A stretch of 64,000 nt of DNA from Ilyomonas limi (lineage in GTDB: Bacteria > Bacteroidota > Bacteroidia > Chitinophagales > Chitinophagaceae), in assembly GCF_005233845.1 (NCBI RefSeq), contig NZ_SZQL01000012.1, positions 142,087 to 206,086 on the forward strand, read 5' to 3'. The number at the start of each line of letters is the position of its first letter. The stretch's first letter is position 1. The translations under genes and the position numbers were made by a program. The notes beneath the pieces were generated by a model that ran no database searches, was not told the origin of the DNA, and worked only from the letters and a program-made list of their open reading frames with translations. Positions 18,497-26,818 of the stretch are shown piece by piece.

Positions 18497-19291
18497 ATGA
18501 TACGCAATCACGTAATTGATTATCGCATTGCAGGCGAAGAAATGCAGTTTGTAGAAGTGGAACTGGATCCGCAGGAAACAGTTGTGGCCGAGAGTGGCGC
18601 TTTTATGATGATGGACGATGGTATTCAGATGCAAACCATCTTTGGCGATGGCAGCCAGCAACAGCAGGGTGGCATCTTCAGCAAATTGCTGAGTGCCGGC
18701 AAGCGCCTGTTGGTAGGGGAGAGCCTTTTTATGACGGCTTTTACCAATGTAAGCAATGGCAAAAAACGGGTGAGCTTTGCATCGCCTTACCCCGGCAAAA
18801 TTATCCCGTTGAATCTGGAGCAGCTTGGCGGTTCGGTTATTTGCCAGAAGGATGCTTTTTTGTGTGCTGCCAAAGGGGTGAGTATCAGCATAGAATTTCA
18901 GCGCCGGTTGGGTACCGGCTTATTTGGCGGCGAAGGTTTTATTATGGAAAAACTGCAAGGTGATGGCATGGCATTTATGCATGCCGGCGGCCATGTATTT
19001 GCGAGGCAATTGGAAGCTGGTGACATGCTGAAGGTTGATACCGGCTGCCTGGTAGGTTTTACCGCCGGTGTGCAGTTCGACATTCAACTCGTAGGAGGTA
19101 TAAAAAATACCATTTTTGGGGGCGAAGGTATGTTCTTTGCTACACTGCGTGGTCCCGGCAGAGTATGGATACAAACGTTGCCGGTGAGCCGGTTAGCTTC
19201 GCGTATATTAAGCTATGCTACCGTGCAGCGTAAGGAAGAAGGTAGCATTCTCGGGGGGCTGGGCAATATATTAGATGGAGATGGATATTAG
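18497..19291 (+). CDS. AIM24/TIGR00266-family protein
   Basis: A 264-aa soluble protein of the AIM24 (TIGR00266) family with a double beta-roll fold. It shows the N-terminal [19 protein letters not shown], a middle region with [13 protein letters not shown], and ending segments [22 protein letters not shown]. In this family the last motif is highly conserved. Function is unknown in bacteria; the yeast name comes from a mitochondrial inner-membrane organisation factor. Its start ATG is 15 bp after the small membrane protein gene. A long imperfect hairpin (19296-19411) follows it instead of a clean terminator. Confidence 0.9.
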   Translation: MIRNHVIDYRIAGEEMQFVEVELDPQETVVAESGAFMMMDDGIQMQTIFGDGSQQQQGGIFSKLLSAGKRLLVGESLFMTAFTNVSNGKKRVSFASPYPGKIIPLNLEQLGGSVICQKDAFLCAAKGVSISIEFQRRLGTGLFGGEGFIMEKLQGDGMAFMHAGGHVFARQLEAGDMLKVDTGCLVGFTAGVQFDIQLVGGIKNTIFGGEGMFFATLRGPGRVWIQTLPVSRLASRILSYATVQRKEEGSILGGLGNILDGDGY

Positions 19292-19295
19292 TAAT

Positions 19296-19411
19296 AGCTT
19301 CGGGCCGTAAGCTACGAGCTTGATAGCCTGATAGGTAAATTTTCTGTTTACAACCTTCTGCTTGCAGCCTGAAGCTTGTGGTTTGTAGCTTATTGCTCAC
19401 GGCCCGAAGCT
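19296..19411. repeat. R6 long imperfect hairpin repeat
   Basis: A ~116-bp unit with perfect 13-bp end arms (AGCTTCGGGCCGT at 19296-19308, complement at 19399-19411) and inner arms TAAGCTAC (19308-19315) and GTAGCTTA (19385-19392). Its content is strings of AGC-TT-type near-repeats. It begins 5 bp after the AIM24 stop codon and may end that transcript, or be repeat debris. Confidence 0.65.
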
Positions 19412-19450
19412 CATAGCCCGCAGCTTTCTTAAATATAAAAACACTTTCCT

Positions 19451-20950
19451 TTGAGCATAAAAAGCCTTGCCGGTCAAACGTTGTGGTATGGCGTCAGCAG
19501 TATAGCGGCAAGATTTATTAACTATTTACTGACTCCTATTCTTACTTATTCGGCTATTGTAACAATAGCCGATTTTGGCCGTATGAGCGCCGTTTATGCC
19601 ATGATGCCGCTGATGAATGTGCTGCTTACCTATGGCATGGAAACAGCTTATTTCCGGTTTATACAGAACAAAGAAAAAACGGCAATTATAGACAGTACAG
19701 CTTCTATCAGTTTGCTGTTGAGCACAGCGGTGTTTGCTGTATTGTTGTGGCTGAATCAAGGATTGTTGATTAAGATTACCGAGCTAAAGGAATTTCCTGT
19801 ACTGGTGCAGCTTAGCATTTTTATTATTGTGATGGATGCCTTAAGCGCTATTCCTTTCGCCAAAATCCGCAACGAAGGCAGACCACGGTTATTTGCCCTG
19901 ATAAAAATCATCGGTATTATTTTATACATAGGGCTGACCGCTTTTTTTGTAATGTACTGTCCGTATGAATACAACAAAAATGGCGGCAACTCTTGGGTAG
20001 TCTTGTTTTACAGTCCGCGAACGAACCCCATTGTATATGTGCTGATTGCGAATATCTTTCAATCCGGCGTTACATTGTTATTGCTTTTGAAATGGCTGTT
20101 ACCAAAGAAATTTGTATTTAGTTTTCCCGTCTGGAAGGACATGATTGTCTATGCTTTCCCCATGTTAATCGCAGGCTTGGGCTATACGGTGAATGAAACT
20201 TTCGACAGGCTAATGCTCGGATGGTGGTTGCCGCCTTCGGTTGCCAAAGAGCAATTAGGTATTTACAGCGCGTGTTATAAACTGGCTATTTTAATATCCC
20301 TTTTTATACAGGCATTCCGCATGGGCGCCGAGCCATTTTTCTTTAAGCAGGCAGAAGGTAAAGATGCACCCAGAACGTATGCCCGTGTAATGAAATTCTT
20401 TGTGCTTACTATTACACTCATGTTTTTGGTGGTGGTATTGTATATACCCATATGGAAGTATTTTATAGCACCCAAATATTGGGAGGGGTTGAAAGTAGTG
20501 CCTATTCTATTGCTTGCAAATATGAGTCTTGGCATTTATATCAACCTGAGTATCTGGTACAAAATTACCAGCCGCACATGGGCCGGCAGCATTATAACAA
20601 TGATTGGTGTGGCAATCACTTTTTCGGTGAACTATCTTTTCATTCCCCGGTTTAGTTATGTTGCGAGTGCATGGGCTACTTTTTTGTGTTATTCTACCAT
20701 GATGGTGGTGAGTTATATATGGGGACAAAAGCATTATTACATACCTTATGCGTGGAAAAAATTACTTGCTTTTTTAGTGATTGTGCTACTCCTGTTTTTC
20801 ATACACAAAGGCATTACGATGTTGTGGAGCAATACCGTATTTAGCCTGCTGGTGGCAACCATTCTGATTAGTTTGTATGCATGGTTTATTGTACAGGTAG
20901 AAAGGAAAGAGTTTAAACTCTTTCCGGTGATTGGAAAGTATATTAGATGA
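19451..20950 (+). CDS. Oligosaccharide flippase-family membrane protein (Wzx/MATE-like)
   Basis: A 499-aa integral membrane protein with about 14 predicted helices. It opens SLAGQTLWYGVSSIAARFI, as is usual for polysaccharide-export flippases of the MOP superfamily, and continues NYLLTPILT. It probably moves lipid-linked sugars across the inner membrane for surface polysaccharide. The start is a TTG codon at 19451; no in-frame ATG lies before the family's N-terminal motif, so TTG is the best choice. There is no clear Shine-Dalgarno site, as is normal in this phylum. No other polysaccharide genes surround it apart from the GT2 gene 2.6 kb away, so it is not in a capsule cluster. Confidence 0.85.
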   Translation: MSIKSLAGQTLWYGVSSIAARFINYLLTPILTYSAIVTIADFGRMSAVYAMMPLMNVLLTYGMETAYFRFIQNKEKTAIIDSTASISLLLSTAVFAVLLWLNQGLLIKITELKEFPVLVQLSIFIIVMDALSAIPFAKIRNEGRPRLFALIKIIGIILYIGLTAFFVMYCPYEYNKNGGNSWVVLFYSPRTNPIVYVLIANIFQSGVTLLLLLKWLLPKKFVFSFPVWKDMIVYAFPMLIAGLGYTVNETFDRLMLGWWLPPSVAKEQLGIYSACYKLAILISLFIQAFRMGAEPFFFKQAEGKDAPRTYARVMKFFVLTITLMFLVVVLYIPIWKYFIAPKYWEGLKVVPILLLANMSLGIYINLSIWYKITSRTWAGSIITMIGVAITFSVNYLFIPRFSYVASAWATFLCYSTMMVVSYIWGQKHYYIPYAWKKLLAFLVIVLLLFFIHKGITMLWSNTVFSLLVATILISLYAWFIVQVERKEFKLFPVIGKYIR

Positions 20951-20994
20951 AAATCAAATTATCATGCTTTAAGCACTCTTCATAATACTATACC

Positions 20995-21483
20995 ATGTCT
21001 CCATTGATCTTTTTGCCAATAGACATAGATGAAGCGAAAAATACGCAGTTCAACAACCATCCGGAATGTGTGGAAATATTACAAGTATATCCGCCTTTTT
21101 ATAAAAAAGTAGGTTTCAATAAGCCCTGGATCGGCTATTTTATAACCTTTAATGGAGTAGAAATTATCGGCGGCGGTGGTTATAAAGGAAAACCCATAAA
21201 CGGCAAAGTGGAAATTGCTTATGGGACATTTAAGAATTATCAGGGGCAAGGGATAGGTACTGAGATTTGCAGGCAATTAACCCTGTTAGCTTTTCAAACC
21301 GACCCAACATTGCAAATAACCGCCAGAACGTTGCCAGATAATCTCGCGTCCATCAGGATATTAAAAAAGAATGGATTTAAATGTTTGGGAACAGTTTATG
21401 ACGAAGAAGACGGCAACGTTCTGGAATGGGAATTTGAAAAGCACAGTGCCAAACATCAACTAATCCATTTACCAGGCAGCTAA
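20995..21483 (+). CDS. GNAT-family N-acetyltransferase
   Basis: A 162-aa acetyltransferase. The acetyl-CoA-binding motif A is visible as YQGQGIGTEICRQL (~82-95), preceded by EIAYGTF and followed by the motif B region LPDNLASIRILKKNGFKCLG (~115-134). The family transfers acetyl groups from acetyl-CoA to amines such as ribosomal protein N-termini, small molecules or antibiotics. Substrate is not readable. The gene follows the flippase by 44 bp and precedes the tRNA. Confidence 0.87.
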   Translation: MSPLIFLPIDIDEAKNTQFNNHPECVEILQVYPPFYKKVGFNKPWIGYFITFNGVEIIGGGGYKGKPINGKVEIAYGTFKNYQGQGIGTEICRQLTLLAFQTDPTLQITARTLPDNLASIRILKKNGFKCLGTVYDEEDGNVLEWEFEKHSAKHQLIHLPGS

Positions 21484-21516
21484 TTCTGTTATAAAGTAGT
21501 TACATCTTTTTCGCGA

Positions 21517-21547
21517 TTTGTTTATTCTGCTAAAACCATTATTTTTG
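21517..21547 (+). promoter_or_regulatory. Bacteroidota sigma-A promoter of tRNA-Leu
   Basis: An exact match to the phylum's housekeeping promoter: -33 TTTG at 21517-21520, a 19-bp spacer, and -7 TATTTTTG at 21540-21547. The tRNA begins at 21558, giving a start point a few bases upstream of the mature 5' end. Confidence 0.85.
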
Positions 21548-21557
21548 CGCCCCGTTT

Positions 21558-21639
21558 GCGGATGTGGCGAAACTGGCAGACGCACTAGACTTAGGATCTA
21601 GCGCCGCAAGGCATGTAGGTTCGATTCCTATCATCCGCA
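21558..21639 (+). tRNA. tRNA-Leu (anticodon UAG)
   Basis: An 82-nt class II tRNA with a long variable arm. The acceptor stem GCGGATG (21558-21564) pairs with CATCCGC (21632-21638), with discriminator A at 21639. The anticodon loop CTTAGGA between arms CTAGA and TCTAG gives anticodon TAG, reading CUN Leu codons. The T loop GTTCGATTC is standard. The 3' CCA is not encoded directly after the discriminator. A promoter precedes it and a short terminator hairpin follows at 21644-21671. Confidence 0.96.
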
Positions 21640-21643
21640 CACC

Positions 21644-21671
21644 AAAGCCCCATTCCCTAAAGGGGCTTTTT
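21644..21671 (+). terminator. Intrinsic terminator after tRNA-Leu
   Basis: Stem AAAGCCCC (21644-21651) with GGGGCTTT (21662-21669) followed by TT, five bases past the tRNA end. Confidence 0.8.
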
Positions 21672-21692
21672 AATTACTATTACACTAAAATC

Positions 21693-21713
21693 ACCCCCCT
21701 TAGGGACGGGGGT
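21693..21713. repeat. GC-rich hairpin in the trigger factor leader
   Basis: ACCCCC (21693-21698) pairs with GGGGGT (21708-21713) around a 9-nt loop, ending 10 bp before the tig ATG. It resembles a C/G-run repeat frequent in Bacteroidota spacers. It could hide the tig start region in mRNA, but no evidence of regulation is visible. Confidence 0.4.
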
Positions 21714-21723
21714 TTCACTTACA

Positions 21724-23085
21724 ATGGCTACCGTTACCAGAGAAAACATCGGTCCTTTAAACGATAAACTCACCGTTAATATAGCAAAGCAGGACTACCT
21801 GCCCGCATTTGAAAAAAGCCTGAAAGACTATGCTAAGAAAGCCAATATTCCCGGCTTCCGCAAAGGCATGGTGCCCCCCGGGCTGGTGAAAAAAATGTAT
21901 GGCAGCAGTGTGTTTACCGATGAAGTATTGCGCACCGTAGAAAAAGAACTGAACAACTACGTAACCGAAGAAAAACTGGATATTCTTGCCCAGCCATTGC
22001 CGCTACCCAGCGACTCACAAAGGCTGGATGTTTTTAATCCCGCTGATTATACTTTCGATTTTGAAGTAGGCTATAAGCCTGAAATAAATATAGATATTCA
22101 CAACATCCACGTTACACGTTACAAAGTGACTGTAACCGAAGAAATGGTGAACGATGAAATCAACCGTTTGCAAATCCGCAGTGGCAAAATGACCAACCCG
22201 GATGTGATTGACAATGATGAAAACGTGTTGAATGTAGAACTGAAAGAGGCTGATGCCGAAGGTAATCCTATAGAAGGTGGCATTCAAAAAGACAATTCAT
22301 TTTTACTGAAGTATTTTACGGAAGACGTAAAAACGCAATTGCGCGAAAAAAAGGTAGAGGATACCATTCTGATTCAGTTGAGCAAAGCGCTCGAGCCAAA
22401 AGAAAGGGAATTGGTAATGAGCGATCTGGGACTGGATAACCATAGCGATATAGATGCAGATAAGTACTTTTTGATGACCATCAAAAAGATTGGATTAGTA
22501 GAAAAGTCGGAATTGAACGAGGAGTTTTTTAATACCGTTTATCCCGGACGAAATATTACTGCTGAAGAAGACTTTGGTGCAGAGGTAAAGAAAGAGATTG
22601 AGGCTTATTATGATGCACAAAGCAGAAGCCAGGCACAAGACCAGATTTTTCATGCGCTTACCGATCATACCCAATTGCAATTTCCGGAAAGCTTCTTAAA
22701 ACGTTGGTTGCAGTTGAATGGCGAACAGCAAAAAACCGAGGAAGAGGTAAACGAAGAATATCCTAAATATGAAAGCCAGTTGAAGTGGAGTTTGATTGCC
22801 ACTAAGCTTATTCAGGACAACAATATTTCTGTAAGCCCCGATGAAATCAGGACATTTGCCCAGCAGCGCCTGATGAGCTATATGGGCGGGCAAAACTTTG
22901 GCGATTTGTCGTGGATGGAAGACTACACCAACCGCATGATGCAGGATAAAAAATTTGTAGAGCAAAGCTACAACGAAATACAGGCTGCCAAGCTGTTTGA
23001 TATCTTGTTAGACCAGGTACAGAGTACTGAAGAGCCTATCTCGGCAGACGATTTTGCAAGCAAATTGCACCACCACCATCATTAA
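21724..23085 (+). CDS. tig: Trigger factor
   Basis: A 453-aa ribosome-bound chaperone. The N-terminal ribosome-docking domain carries the signature GFRKGMVPPGLVKK (~42-55). The middle region (~150-245) occupies the FKBP-like prolyl isomerase position but is divergent, as is usual in this phylum, and the C-terminal helical arms follow. It shields nascent chains at the exit tunnel. The protein ends in ASKLHHHHH, a run of five histidines that is not part of the standard family tail. The gene starts 85 bp past the tRNA and ends at a strong hairpin terminator (23107-23135). Confidence 0.93.
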   Translation: MATVTRENIGPLNDKLTVNIAKQDYLPAFEKSLKDYAKKANIPGFRKGMVPPGLVKKMYGSSVFTDEVLRTVEKELNNYVTEEKLDILAQPLPLPSDSQRLDVFNPADYTFDFEVGYKPEINIDIHNIHVTRYKVTVTEEMVNDEINRLQIRSGKMTNPDVIDNDENVLNVELKEADAEGNPIEGGIQKDNSFLLKYFTEDVKTQLREKKVEDTILIQLSKALEPKERELVMSDLGLDNHSDIDADKYFLMTIKKIGLVEKSELNEEFFNTVYPGRNITAEEDFGAEVKKEIEAYYDAQSRSQAQDQIFHALTDHTQLQFPESFLKRWLQLNGEQQKTEEEVNEEYPKYESQLKWSLIATKLIQDNNISVSPDEIRTFAQQRLMSYMGGQNFGDLSWMEDYTNRMMQDKKFVEQSYNEIQAAKLFDILLDQVQSTEEPISADDFASKLHHHHH

Positions 23086-23106
23086 TTTTTAAAAATAGTA
23101 GCATAT

Positions 23107-23135
23107 AAAAAGCCTGCAATTTTTGCAGGCTTTTT
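23107..23135. terminator. Intrinsic terminator after tig
   Basis: Stem with AGCCTGCAA core (23107-23119 with 23123-23135), loop TTT, followed by further T residues, 22 bp beyond the tig stop. Confidence 0.88.
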
Positions 23136-23232
23136 TGTTTTGGTAACGGGTGGTGTAGGGCATATAGGAAGTATTTGATGTAGCCTCTGGCGCTACCAGT
23201 GCCATCACTCACTGCAACACCTGTACGCGCGT

Positions 23233-23409
23233 CGTCATTGCGAGCGATAGCGAAGCAATTTGTGAGTAGCTGTAAATCCATATAGGTGGCTTAGTTGTGA
23301 AACATTCATGTGTCAGGTTCAAGAATCTAACAGGTGAAATAGCCCTAATTCTAAAGGTATATTTTGATGTTATTAAAATCCACAGATTACGTCGTGCCTC
23401 GCAATGACG
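23233..23409. repeat. R1 inverted-repeat element, copy 2
   Basis: Left arm CGTCATTGCGAGCGATAGCG... (23233-23264) and right arm (23381-23409) ending CGCAATGACG are imperfect complements, with an interior unlike copy 1 except near the arms. An inner segment (TGTCAGGTTCAAGAATCT..., near 23312-23335) is related, in the opposite orientation, to the inner palindrome of copy 3 (56501-56527). It lies between the convergent tig and GT2 genes. Confidence 0.7.
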
Positions 23410-23494
23410 GAAAAACGTTAGCAGGATTCCGAACCTGCCAGCGTTGATACAAAAATTAAAATCCGCCTTACACTTCGGTGACAGCCTTTTCGTT

Positions 23495-23529
23495 TCCCTC
23501 TCCACTTGTTGAGAGGGGCAGGGGTGAGT
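23495..23529. repeat. CCTCTCC/GGAGAGGGG-type small repeat
   Basis: A short hairpin-like sequence (CCCTCTCCACTTGTTGAGAG followed by GGGCAGGGGTGAG) just beyond the GT2 stop codon. The form is one often seen in Bacteroidota spacers. It may serve as the 3' hairpin of the GT2 transcript. Confidence 0.45.
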
Positions 23530-23530
23530 G

Positions 23531-24676
23531 TTACTTCACCTTTCTATCTTTCCATTGATACTTCCCAAACAAGCCCAGCCAGCCTGCAACAACAGTATAA
23601 ACAATATGAAAAGGCTGCATAACCGGAAACCATATTAACAACTTTTCCTGCTTAAAGAAGCGGGCAACCGGTATTATAAAACTTAGTTCGCATACCGTTT
23701 TTATAATTAATAAAAGTAGCCAAAAAATAAACAGTTTGGGCACCAAAAAACAGCTGAAGAATAGTACTAAAAGCGATAAATTAAACAAATACACCAACGC
23801 CAAAACAGCTATAATTTTTCCATCCTGGTACTTACCTGTTTTACTTGCCCAGCGTATGCGTTGATTAATAAAATCTTTCCATGTTGGCATTGGAAGCGTT
23901 TGTACAATGCTGTTATTATTAAATAGGTATCCTGTTTTTCCGGTATACTGCTTTTGTATCTTACCCATCAGCAGCATATCATCACCACTGGCAATAGTAT
24001 CTATGTCTTTAAAGCCATCCACTGCATAAAAAATCGCTTTGCTATAAGCCAGGTTGGCACCATTGCACATACTATGCACACCGGCAGAAACAGCGGCTGC
24101 CGTAATGCCTTGCAGGCTCATAAAATCGAGACACTGAAAAAGACTAATAAAAGAATGTGTATTGATAAATGATACCGGTGCTGCTACAAATACAGCGTTT
24201 GTTTGATGGATATAATTATTTAAATTACTTAACCAGTTTTTTGGCACAATGCAATCCGCATCGGTAGTTACGATCCAATTGCTTTTTGCTTGCTCAATTG
24301 CCAGTTCAATGGCTTTCTTTTTATAAGCCAACATGGAACGTTTGCCAATCATTGCTTCCAACGATAATAATTGTATGTTGCTGTACTGTTGTTGCATTTT
24401 TCTTACACATTCCGGTGTGTTATCTGTAGAAAAGTCATCTATTACAATTATTTCAAAAAATGCTTGCGGATAGTTATTCGTTATAATGGATTGTAGGCAA
24501 TTGGTAATGTTTGCTGCTTCATTTCTTGCCGGAATAATAACAGAAAAGGATTGGTATTGATCAGGAGCATCAGTTGGCTGAAAAGGTTGTAGTTTTTTAA
24601 ACCAAACTCGGTAAGCAATAATAATACTACAATATACTGCACACAACAAAGAACAGAGGATATACAAAAGCGGCAT
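23531..24676 (-). CDS. Glycosyltransferase family 2, membrane-bound
   Basis: A 381-aa GT-A-fold processive-type glycosyltransferase. It has one N-terminal hydrophobic helix (~1-20), then the nucleotide-sugar domain: SVIIPARNEAANI (~44-56), IDDFSTDNT (~77-85), the metal-binding DADC (~138-141), the ASGDDMLL acceptor motif and QRIRW (~271-275). Two or three C-terminal helices follow. The layout matches beta-glycan or lipid glycosyltransferases; the sugar is unknown. It lies 14 bp downstream of the alpha/beta-hydrolase gene on the same strand. Confidence 0.9.
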   Translation of the reverse strand: MPLLYILCSLLCAVYCSIIIAYRVWFKKLQPFQPTDAPDQYQSFSVIIPARNEAANITNCLQSIITNNYPQAFFEIIVIDDFSTDNTPECVRKMQQQYSNIQLLSLEAMIGKRSMLAYKKKAIELAIEQAKSNWIVTTDADCIVPKNWLSNLNNYIHQTNAVFVAAPVSFINTHSFISLFQCLDFMSLQGITAAAVSAGVHSMCNGANLAYSKAIFYAVDGFKDIDTIASGDDMLLMGKIQKQYTGKTGYLFNNNSIVQTLPMPTWKDFINQRIRWASKTGKYQDGKIIAVLALVYLFNLSLLVLFFSCFLVPKLFIFWLLLLIIKTVCELSFIIPVARFFKQEKLLIWFPVMQPFHIVYTVVAGWLGLFGKYQWKDRKVK

Positions 24677-24690
24677 GGCTGCAAAGAAAC

Positions 24691-25503
24691 TTATTTATCA
24701 TCATCAAAGAACGATGCAATTAAAGGCGCGTAATTCTCACGTAAAAAATAATGCCCGGTATCCAACAGCTTTATAGTGGTATAATTTTCTAAACCTTTTG
24801 TAAATAAAATACCTTTATCTGCAATAATAATTTTATCACTTTTACCAAACACCATTACCACCGGAATACGATATTTTACTATCTGGTTTTTGAGGAGGTT
24901 TAGGTTAGGCTGAAAATACCGCGTGCCCATCCACCGGTAATAAATAGCCATCCGCGACGTTTCACTGCTCATATATAATTCCGCCATATTAATATACCCT
25001 TTGCTGATGGCGCCTCTGGCGTGTAACTGTTTTGCTAAGGAAAAAAGCAGGCGCGGATTTCTCATGCTTTTGTAAAAGATATTTCTGCCAACAATAGTAT
25101 GTGTGGCAAAGCGATACAAAAAGTTTTTGTGCAGCCCGTCCGGCGCCAGCAGCACCACTTTTTGTATTTGTTCGGGTATTTGCTGCAGCAGACGCAGGGC
25201 AATTCTGCCACCCATGCTGTAACCCAGGAGGTAAAACTTATCGTGATTTTTTGGCAATACCTGTTTTATTATTTCAACCAGTTTTTCCACTGTAAAATTT
25301 TCCTGCTTATTCCACATCGTATCGCCATGAAAGGGCAGATCAAAAGCTATGAGCGTAAACTTGTTGCCGAGGAAAGGCTCCAGTATGCCCCAGCGGTAGC
25401 CTGTCTGACCAAAGCCATGAAAACACAGCATATAGCGATTGCCCTGTCCATATTTTTTGTAAGCAATAACGCTGTTTTTATAAACAACCTTTTCCTCCTG
25501 CAT
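24691..25503 (-). CDS. Alpha/beta-hydrolase
   Basis: A 270-aa alpha/beta-hydrolase. It shows the oxyanion HGFGQTG (~29-35), the nucleophile elbow GYSMGG (~94-99, Ser96), a likely acid Asp near 223 (VFGKSDK) and His near 252 (DTGHYF). The loop and cap region between the elbow and the acid is basic. The family covers esterases, lipases and C-C hydrolases; the reaction here is undecided. Its position 14 bp before the membrane glycosyltransferase suggests joint expression. Confidence 0.86.
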   Translation of the reverse strand: MQEEKVVYKNSVIAYKKYGQGNRYMLCFHGFGQTGYRWGILEPFLGNKFTLIAFDLPFHGDTMWNKQENFTVEKLVEIIKQVLPKNHDKFYLLGYSMGGRIALRLLQQIPEQIQKVVLLAPDGLHKNFLYRFATHTIVGRNIFYKSMRNPRLLFSLAKQLHARGAISKGYINMAELYMSSETSRMAIYYRWMGTRYFQPNLNLLKNQIVKYRIPVVMVFGKSDKIIIADKGILFTKGLENYTTIKLLDTGHYFLRENYAPLIASFFDDDK

Positions 25504-25619
25504 ATAAGCTGCAAAATAACTGTAAAGAAGTTTGCCGCAAACAACCTTTGTATAATAGAGATATTAAAATTTCATATAAGACAAGCGGTGTTGCTGCCAG
25601 GAAGCTCATTATCAAAAGC

Positions 25620-25648
25620 AAAGAGCCGGCAATATTTGCCGGCTCTTT
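25620..25648. terminator. Intrinsic terminator after rpoD
   Basis: Perfect 13-bp stem (25620-25632 with 25636-25648, core AGAGCCGGCAA) around a 3-nt loop, about 25 bp beyond the rpoD stop codon on the minus strand. Confidence 0.87.
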
Positions 25649-25672
25649 ATTAATAATACTTTGTAAAACAAA

Positions 25673-26530
25673 TTATCCCAAATACGCTTTCAGCGCATTG
25701 CTGTACCTTGCTTTTTGCAGGCGTTTGATGGCACGTTCTTTAATCTGGCGGATACGTTCTTTGGTCAGGTCGTACTTCATACCAATTTGTTCAATGGTAT
25801 TGCCGCTTTCTCCATCCAGTCCAAAATAAGCATTCACAATTTCTGCTTCTCTGGGTGAGAGTGATTTAAGTACGCGGCGGATTTCTTCGCGCAGCGAATC
25901 TTTCATCACATCATCATCGGTATCGTCGTTACCTTCCAGCAGGTCGCCCATTGCTACGTCTTCGGCTTCATGCACGGGTGCATCCAGCGAAGTGTGGCGC
26001 GTGTTGCTCTGGAAAATGTTGTTGATTTCCGTTTCGCTCATTTCAAGAATATCAGCCAGCTCTTCGGTAGAAGGTTCGCGCTCATGTTCCTGTTCAAAAG
26101 CCATGTAAGCCTTATTGGCTTTGTTGTAGGTGCCAATTTTGTTTTGAGGCAGGCGGACTAATCTGCCCTGCTCTGCCAACGCCTGCAGGATGGACTGGCG
26201 AATCCACCATACTGCGTACGAAATAAATTTAAAGCCCTTGGTTTCATCGAAACGCTGGGCTGCTTTTATCAAACCGAGGTTGCCCTCGTTGATGAGGTCG
26301 CTAAGCGAAAGGCCCTGGTGCTGGTACTGCTTAGCCACAGATACCACGAAACGGAGGTTGGCCTGCACGAGTTTGTCCAGTGCTCTCTGGTCACCCATCT
26401 TGATCCGCTGTGCCAGTGTGGTTTCCTCTTCGGGAGTGATCATCGGAATCTTAGAGATTTCCTGCAGATACTTTTCTACGGCCTGCGAGTCACGATTGGT
26501 GATCTGGGTGGCAATTTTAAGCTGCCTCAT
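25673..26530 (-). CDS. rpoD: Primary RNA polymerase sigma factor (sigma-A)
   Basis: A 285-aa group 1 sigma factor of the short Bacteroidota form without the long region 1.1. Region 1.2 starts at SQAVEKYLQEI, and regions 2.1-2.4 include ANLRFVVSVAKQY, DLINEGNLGLIKA and RFDETKGFKFISYAVWWIRQ. Region 3 begins QALAEQGRLVRLP. Region 4 ends with the helix-turn-helix TIEQIGMKYDLTKERIRQI. It directs transcription of housekeeping genes from TTTG/TAnnTTTG promoters, one of which precedes the tRNA-Leu gene here. An exact TAACTTTG -7 element lies 83 bp upstream of its own start. Confidence 0.96.
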   Translation of the reverse strand: MRQLKIATQITNRDSQAVEKYLQEISKIPMITPEEETTLAQRIKMGDQRALDKLVQANLRFVVSVAKQYQHQGLSLSDLINEGNLGLIKAAQRFDETKGFKFISYAVWWIRQSILQALAEQGRLVRLPQNKIGTYNKANKAYMAFEQEHEREPSTEELADILEMSETEINNIFQSNTRHTSLDAPVHEAEDVAMGDLLEGNDDTDDDVMKDSLREEIRRVLKSLSPREAEIVNAYFGLDGESGNTIEQIGMKYDLTKERIRQIKERAIKRLQKARYSNALKAYLG

Positions 26531-26612
26531 AGTGGTTACTTGCTTGTTTTATTTTAAAATCGAATCTATTAAGCATTTTAGCCGGTTGCACCGCTGTTTA
26601 CAAATCAGCAGG

Positions 26613-26620
26613 CAAAGTTA
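26613..26620 (-). promoter_or_regulatory. Candidate -7 element for rpoD
   Basis: On the minus strand the sequence reads TAACTTTG, an exact TAnnTTTG match, predicting a leader of roughly 75 nt. The -33 position at 19-bp spacing reads TTAA, only half matching TTTG, so the call rests mainly on the -7 box. Confidence 0.5.
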
Positions 26621-26818
26621 CAAAAAATATTTGTCCCCGTTAACTGAAAATTATCAATAATTTCTTATATTTCTCGCCCGGCTTTTGTGTAATGCCCATT
26701 TTCGCTCCAATTATCCCCAATTTTTACCAAACCCTTCTTCGATATGCAAAACGCCTATCTTCGTACTTTAGCTGTTTAATAACAACAAACCAACATACAG
26801 AAAAGTACTGTTACAATT

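Noticed and set aside
21564..21767. Open frame reading MAKLADALDLGSSAARHVGS...
   Set aside because: It is the translation of the tRNA-Leu gene itself, a well-known false ORF, and it runs into the start of tig in another frame.
23050..23085. Engineered His tag at the end of tig
   Set aside because: Only five histidines, no vector sequence, and a native hairpin terminator follows; it is treated as natural.
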